Below, piece by piece: positions 59,678-64,000 of a stretch of DNA of 64,000 bases. A program made the position numbers and the translations under genes. Within the stretch, counting starts at the first letter, position 1. Each line of letters starts with the position of its first letter. Under the pieces are notes generated by a model that did no database searches, was not told the DNA's origin, and worked only from the letters and a program-made list of their open reading frames with translations. This DNA comes from CAIKMD01 sp963729935 (GTDB lineage: Bacteria; Pseudomonadota; Alphaproteobacteria; ATCC43930; CGMCC-115725). The DNA is taken from positions 558,001 to 622,000 of the forward strand of contig CAVSPW010000002.1 in assembly GCA_963729935.1 (NCBI GenBank), given 5' to 3'.

Positions 59678-60928
59678 ATGCTTGATCACACCATTCATGA
59701 ACTGACCGAACGCGCCGCGGCCCTTTTGGCGATCGTGGTCAGGAGCCGCGGCGTCACTGTTCCCCAGATCTTGCATGCAATCGCCCTTGGAGCGGCAGCA
59801 GCCGCCATTCCGCTTGTCGTGATCGCGGTCTTCAACATATTGAACGGCATCGCGCTATGGTTGGCTGCGCGACGCATCGAAGCCTTGGCCGCGAGTAGCC
59901 AGTTGCCCCAACGAGAGCGGCTTGCACGCCCTTTTCTCTTCGCATTTCGGCACTCTGCGCGATTGGCGCGATGGGCGGCAGCGGAGCTGGCGCCGACAAT
60001 CCGAGACCAAGGAAAACCGATCGGACGGGCCACCGACATCAATGAAGCACCATCGGCCGTCGCCCCAGGGACGCCTTGCGATGCCGTAGCGATACCTCCC
60101 TACGTTATCGGCATCTCCAGTCGGTTCTTTACGGTTACCATCATTATCGGGGGCATCAGCCTGATCGCGGCCATTGCGATCGTTTTATTTGGTCCGCGAT
60201 TGACCGCCATAAACCTCGGCAGCGATGTAAATTTACAGAATGTGCTCGACGATGGGATGCTGGTTGCGATTTCCGCCGCCGGGATCGGGCTTGCCGGGCT
60301 GGCATCGCCAATTCTCTTATGGCCAATATCGGCGATCGGCCGTTGGAATCAGCATAGACTGCAGCGAGCCGTCAAGGACTGCGTCTCTGCGGCACCAATT
60401 TCGGCTTCGCCGCTCGTGAAATCGAAGGAGCTCCGCACGGTTCGAGAAATCCTGCAGTTGCGCCGCGTGCTCGACGACGAACGCCGTGCTCGCATCGAAG
60501 ACTCCGAGCGACTCGCCCAGGCAATCATCCGGATGCAGGAGATCAGCCGGCTTTGGCAGGAGAGCAACGATGTCGATGGCAGGGGCATCATACAGGCCGT
60601 CCGCCAGCTTGCGCTCGGCGTCGCCCACCTGCACGAACGGATCGAAGCGAGTGGATCTCAGCAAGCTGCTCTGCAGATTTCGGATCAGGACCGCACATCG
60701 ATCGCCGCTCTTGGACAGACCGTCGATCGGCTTGCGCTGTTACACGATGATATACGCAATGCCGAGTTCCGCATGGGGGAAGCAGTAGAAAAGCTGGCGA
60801 TGGTGGCATCCGCAATCGAGCGAGCGCTCGAATGCTTTGCGGCAGCACCCGCCGCCCGCGACGCGGCAATCCTTGAGCCCGCCGTTGCAGAGTTGAACGA
60901 TATCATGAAGGAAGCCGCGCCCGGCTAG
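59678..60928 (+). CDS. Membrane-anchored coiled-coil hypothetical protein
   Basis: ATG 59678 is chosen (a GTG lies just before it), giving about 416 aa. It has a hydrophobic segment near residues 30-60 (LGAAAAAIPLVVIAVFNILNGIALWLAA). Two more lie near 145-165 (FFTVTIIIGGISLIAAIAIVLFG) and 185-210 (VAISAAGIGLAGLASPILLWPI). The C-terminal 190 residues are long helices (LRTVREILQLRRVLDDERRARIEDSERLAQAI), probably coiled coil in the cytoplasm. The layout distantly resembles MotA/TolQ-like or scaffold proteins, but no motif confirms this. It lies between deacetylase and acyl carrier protein. Function is unknown. Confidence 0.6.
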   Translation: MLDHTIHELTERAAALLAIVVRSRGVTVPQILHAIALGAAAAAIPLVVIAVFNILNGIALWLAARRIEALAASSQLPQRERLARPFLFAFRHSARLARWAAAELAPTIRDQGKPIGRATDINEAPSAVAPGTPCDAVAIPPYVIGISSRFFTVTIIIGGISLIAAIAIVLFGPRLTAINLGSDVNLQNVLDDGMLVAISAAGIGLAGLASPILLWPISAIGRWNQHRLQRAVKDCVSAAPISASPLVKSKELRTVREILQLRRVLDDERRARIEDSERLAQAIIRMQEISRLWQESNDVDGRGIIQAVRQLALGVAHLHERIEASGSQQAALQISDQDRTSIAALGQTVDRLALLHDDIRNAEFRMGEAVEKLAMVASAIERALECFAAAPAARDAAILEPAVAELNDIMKEAAPG

Positions 60929-61052
60929 GGGAAGGTTCCTCTCGTCGCATCAGGAGTTGAAGGTGGCTTAGATGGTACGTAAGCGACGACGATGTGGGGC
61001 AAGCGGCAAGAACTGATGGCCAGTTCCCTTCTCAGGAAACGGGGAGAATTGT

Positions 61053-61304
61053 TTGAAAGTCATTGATACGGTCAAGATTGTTTTGGGCGAGACCCTGCAG
61101 CTGGGCGGGAAGGAGGATCGGTTCGACGCGACGACGGGACTTTTCGGCAGTATCGCCGAATTTGACTCAATGGCGGTTGTCGGCGTTGTATCGGCACTCG
61201 AGGAGAGATTTGGTATTGTCATCGACGATGACGAGATCAATGCAGAGATATTTGAGACCGTCGGCAACTTGTCGCAATTCATCGAGAAGAAGCTCGCTGT
61301 CTGA
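61053..61304 (+). CDS. Acyl carrier protein of the exosortase locus
   Basis: This 83-aa protein begins at TTG 61053, 7 nt after GGGGAG; no ATG or GTG fits. The phosphopantetheine site is IAEFDSMAVVGVV with Ser39, followed by EERFGIVIDDDEINAEIFETVGNL, the normal ACP helix III region. It is a dedicated carrier distinct from fatty-acid ACP. In other exosortase A loci it partners an acyl-CoA ligase and the two hydrolases. Its stop overlaps the next start by one base (TGATG). Confidence 0.9.
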   Translation: MKVIDTVKIVLGETLQLGGKEDRFDATTGLFGSIAEFDSMAVVGVVSALEERFGIVIDDDEINAEIFETVGNLSQFIEKKLAV

Positions 61305-62149
61305 TGGTGGGTGACGATCGGAAGGCCGGTTCGCCCTTCTTCCTTGATAGCGCCGCTGGACGTGTTTTTGCGATCTACTTCGCGCCCGAAATCGATACCG
61401 GAAGCCATCCTGGCGTTTTATACCTGCCCCCGTTTGCCGAAGAAATGAATCGGTCGCGACGGATGGCGACCCTTCAGGCCCGCGCGCTCGCAGCGTGCGG
61501 TTGCGGCGTTCTGCTCCTCGATCCCTATGGCACTGGCGACAGCGAAGGCGACTTTCGTGACGCGCGCTTGTCGGTTTGGCTCGCCGATGTTGCGAGCGCC
61601 GCGAATTGGCTCGAAGGTAAGGGACACAGCGCCATTAAATTGTGGGGCCTGCGCTTCGGCACCTTGCTGGCAAGAGCGGCGATCGAGCGCGAGCCCGCGC
61701 GCTTCGCGGAGTTTCTGTTTTGGCAGCCTGTGACCGACGGGCGGACCATGTTGACACAGTTCCTGCGCATCGCCCTGGCTGCATCTTTAGCAAAGGCTGG
61801 AGAACGGGTAACTACGGATTCATTGCGAGCTCGGCTTCGCGAGGGTCGTTCAGTCGAGGTTGCCGGCTATGAGCTGGCCCCCGAGCTCGCGACGGACCTG
61901 GATGCTCTGACGCTCACAACTCTCCCCTCATCGACGGCTGCGCGCGTCCAATGGTTCGAGGTCGGACCGGACGCTTCCGATCAGATTTCTCTCGCCGGCA
62001 CTAAAGTGATCGAGCGATGGCGAGAGAACGGAGCCACGGTTTCAGCACAAAGAATCGTGGGGCCTCAATTTTGGCTGACCGCCGAGATTAAGGTTGTACC
62101 CGCGTTGATTGATGCAACGGCCGCCTCCTTCGTCACGGCGCGATTGTGA
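61304..62149 (+). CDS. Exosortase A-associated hydrolase 2 (alpha/beta fold)
   Basis: In this 281-aa protein the core strands are readable: HPGVLYLPPFAEEMNRSRRM (oxyanion region), LLLDPYGTGDSEGDF, then the nucleophile elbow IKLWGLRFGTLLARAA. The usual Gly-X-Ser-X-Gly reads GLRFG here, with no serine or cysteine nucleophile, so ordinary hydrolysis is doubtful. This trait seems to belong to the family. It may be a non-catalytic partner of the next gene. It is coupled to both neighbours (TGATG before, GTGA after). Confidence 0.85.
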   Translation: MVGDDRKAGSPFFLDSAAGRVFAIYFAPEIDTGSHPGVLYLPPFAEEMNRSRRMATLQARALAACGCGVLLLDPYGTGDSEGDFRDARLSVWLADVASAANWLEGKGHSAIKLWGLRFGTLLARAAIEREPARFAEFLFWQPVTDGRTMLTQFLRIALAASLAKAGERVTTDSLRARLREGRSVEVAGYELAPELATDLDALTLTTLPSSTAARVQWFEVGPDASDQISLAGTKVIERWRENGATVSAQRIVGPQFWLTAEIKVVPALIDATAASFVTARL

Positions 62150-63021
62150 CCAGCGAGATTCCGACGACCTTCACCGTCGAGGGCGCGACGCTCATCGGGA
62201 TGCTGCACCTTCCCGACCGCGCGTCGCGCCTCGGGGTGGTGCTCGTCGTGGGCGGGCCGCAATACCGGGTCGGAAGTCACCGCCAATTTCTGCTTCTCGC
62301 GCGTGACTTGGCCGCGCGCGGGATCCCCGTACTTCGCTTCGATTGCCGCGGAATGGGCGACAGTGCGGGCGAGTTTCCAGGGTTCGAAAATATCGGCCCG
62401 GACGTCGCCGGCGCGATGGACGCGCTGGTGCGGAATGTCCCTTCGATCACGCATCTGGTTCTATGGGGCTTGTGCGATGCGACCTTGACGATTTGCCAAT
62501 GCGCGGAACGTGATTCCCGAGTTGCCGGCGTGGTGCTGCTCAATCCATGGGTTCGCAACGAAACTAGCCAAGCGCGCGCCCACATCAGACATTATTATCT
62601 TCAGCGCCTGACCGAAAAAGATTTTCTCCTCAAGCTCCTTCGCGGAAAACTGAACCCTTTCGTCGCGGGGCGTTCATTGCTAGTCAATCTCTATCGCGCT
62701 GTCCTCCCCGAATCGGTGCGCTCGCGGGGGCCCGTGCGGAAGACCGGTCAACCGAACCCGCTGGCTCAACAAATGGCTGCGAGCCTTGGCCGCTTCCGCG
62801 GCGCGGCGCTTCTTATTCTCAGCGGGCGCGATCTGACGGCCAAAGAGTTCGAAGATGCCGCGAACCGATCCAAACCATGGCAGAGACTCTACGCCGAAGA
62901 CCGGTTGACGGTGCGTCATTTGGAACCGGCCGATCACACCTTTTCGCAACAGCCTTGGCGCGACCAAGTCTCATCCTGGACATCGGAATGGATCAACGCC
63001 TTGCGTCGTACCGACCCTTGA
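62146..63021 (+). CDS. Exosortase A-associated hydrolase 1 (alpha/beta fold)
   Basis: The start is a GTG overlapping the preceding stop (GTGA at 62146-62149); 291 aa. GVVLVVGGPQYRVGSHRQFLLLARDLAARGIPVLRFDCRGMGDSAGEF is the typical first half. The elbow LVLWGLCDATLT puts a cysteine in the nucleophile position. The acid/base end is near LEPADHTFSQQ, with His. It is probably a thioesterase-like enzyme acting with the carrier protein. It and hydrolase 2 look like an active/inactive pair. Confidence 0.87.
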   Translation: MTSEIPTTFTVEGATLIGMLHLPDRASRLGVVLVVGGPQYRVGSHRQFLLLARDLAARGIPVLRFDCRGMGDSAGEFPGFENIGPDVAGAMDALVRNVPSITHLVLWGLCDATLTICQCAERDSRVAGVVLLNPWVRNETSQARAHIRHYYLQRLTEKDFLLKLLRGKLNPFVAGRSLLVNLYRAVLPESVRSRGPVRKTGQPNPLAQQMAASLGRFRGAALLILSGRDLTAKEFEDAANRSKPWQRLYAEDRLTVRHLEPADHTFSQQPWRDQVSSWTSEWINALRRTDP

Positions 63022-63096
63022 CCCAGGCGCCGATCGGGAATCGCGTAAATGGGCGCGGCAGGCGATTCGGCGCGAATTGCGGTCGGCGCCGGTAAC

Positions 63097-64000
63097 TTAC
63101 TCCCGAATGCCGTGATATTTTATCAATTCGTAGAGCGTCGGGCGGCTGATCTCGAGCAGCTTCGAGGCCTGGCTGACGTTGCCGTTGGTCCGCGCCAAAG
63201 CTTGCTCAATCGCCGCTTTGTCGGCGCGATCGCGTGCTTCCTTCAACGTCATTGACGTGTTTGCGGACGCGTGCGTCACCGGAAGGTCGAGGTCGGCGGC
63301 CGTTATCTGTGTTCCCTCGGCCATGATCACGGCACGTTTGACGCGTCCTTCGAGTTCCCGCACATTGCCCGGCCAGGGATAGCTGGTCAATGCCGCGATC
63401 GCATCCCGCGTAAAACCGCGAACGGTCTTTCCGCCGGCTTGATTAGCGACATTGAGAAAGTGATGAGCAAGAACGGCCGCATCCCCTGTCCGTTCCCGCA
63501 ACGGCGGAATGCTGATGACGATCTCGCTCAGCCTGTAGTAAAGGTCTTCTCGGAACACCTTTGCCCGGATCATCTCTTCTGGATCGCGATGTGTCGCGCA
63601 AACGACACGCACGTCAACGGCGATTTCCGCGCGACCGCCAACGCGCTCGAAGACTCGCTCTTGTAGGAAACGGAGCAGCTTCGCCTGTAGCTGAATCGGC
63701 ATGTCGCCAATCTCGTCGAGAAACAGCGTGCCATGATTTGCGGTTTCGATTTTCCCGGCGACCTGCCGATGCGCACCTGTGAAAGCACCTTTTTCGTGTC
63801 CGAAAAGTTCGCTTTCGAGAAGCGGCTCCGGGATTGCGGCGCAGTTGATTGCAACGAAGCGGTTGCCGCGGCGCGGGCTTAGATTATGGAGGGCACGCGC
63901 AATGAGTTCCTTGCCCGTGCCGCTTTCACCCAGCAACAGTACGGTCACCGCAGTGGGCGCCACACGCTCCACCATCCGGCATACGTTGATCATGACGGGA
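63097..64000 (-). CDS. prsR: PrsR-like sigma-54-dependent response regulator (5' end beyond window)
   Basis: The frame is open to the window end, so the N-terminal receiver domain and start are missing. Visible are the AAA+ core: Walker A LLLGESGTGKELIARAL, the sigma-54 contact loop ELFGHEKGAFTGAHR, Walker B GTLFLDEIGDMP and the arginine-finger block FREDLYYRLSEI. A Fis-type HTH is at the end (NVSQASKLLEISRPTLYELIKYHGI). Context next to exosortase-linked hydrolases points to the PrsR family, which with RpoN activates PEP-CTERM genes. The matching promoter is at 38051. The sensor PrsK is not in the window. Confidence 0.88.
   Translation of the reverse strand, partial: PVMINVCRMVERVAPTAVTVLLLGESGTGKELIARALHNLSPRRGNRFVAINCAAIPEPLLESELFGHEKGAFTGAHRQVAGKIETANHGTLFLDEIGDMPIQLQAKLLRFLQERVFERVGGRAEIAVDVRVVCATHRDPEEMIRAKVFREDLYYRLSEIVISIPPLRERTGDAAVLAHHFLNVANQAGGKTVRGFTRDAIAALTSYPWPGNVRELEGRVKRAVIMAEGTQITAADLDLPVTHASANTSMTLKEARDRADKAAIEQALARTNGNVSQASKLLEISRPTLYELIKYHGIRE

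Noticed and set aside
1..64000. CRISPR arrays, tRNA or rRNA genes
   Set aside because: No regularly spaced repeats or cloverleaf/rRNA signatures were noticed by eye. A tRNA scan would be needed for certainty.

Overview
The window is GC-rich chromosomal DNA of an alphaproteobacterium. Supporting this are a full-length cobalamin-dependent MetH with MetF and an ArsR/methyltransferase regulator upstream, an EttA ABC-F protein, a YccF protein and alphaproteobacterial-looking codon usage. No rRNA, tRNA or CRISPR array was found, so I do not name a genus. All family names rest on reading motifs and gene order; no database search was run.

Positions 1-17.7 kb are housekeeping and general metabolism. 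They hold the 3' part of a GGDEF diguanylate cyclase, an acyl-CoA thioesterase, the sahR-like/metF/metH operon with a readable promoter and operator, an MlaC-like protein, EttA, YccF, a divergent di-haem peroxidase/phosphoesterase pair, a VOC dioxygenase-like protein, two tandem DHA2-type MFS exporters and a DUF1993 protein.

Positions 17,993-21,849 are a discrete transposon: 3,857 bp, 19-bp perfect terminal inverted repeats and an 8-bp target duplication (GATTGGGG). It encodes an IS1-family-like DDE transposase and carries five cargo genes. Two of these form an operon of an unknown 222-aa protein and an XRE-HTH/ImmA-IrrE metallopeptidase, which looks like a toxin-antitoxin or defence module.

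Positions 21.9-64 kb are a large exopolysaccharide and protein-sorting island of the exosortase A (XrtA)/PEP-CTERM type. Its left part has a sugar epimerase, a Wzy/O-antigen-ligase-like protein with a periplasmic insertion, a secreted beta-helix protein, two PEP-CTERM-type acyltransferases, a DevBCA-like exporter and a TPR-sulfotransferase. The centre has the PEP-CTERM substrate protein, with an excellent sigma-54 promoter, and the PrsT TPR lipoprotein. The right part is the nine-gene plus-strand operon (export lipoprotein, chain-length protein, tyrosine kinase, outer-membrane protein, ATPase, deacetylase, FemAB-like, glycosyltransferase, exosortase-EpsI fusion). It is followed by the priming sugar transferase, a second deacetylase, an acyl carrier protein, two exosortase-associated hydrolases and, cut by the window end, a PrsR-type sigma-54 activator.

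The inferred logic is as follows. PrsR with RpoN would switch on the PEP-CTERM surface protein. The polysaccharide machinery would make and export the matrix polymer, while XrtA would process the PEP-CTERM protein at the inner membrane. The acyltransferases, carrier protein and hydrolases probably build or attach a small modifying group. The usual acyl-CoA ligase and the PrsK sensor are not inside the window.
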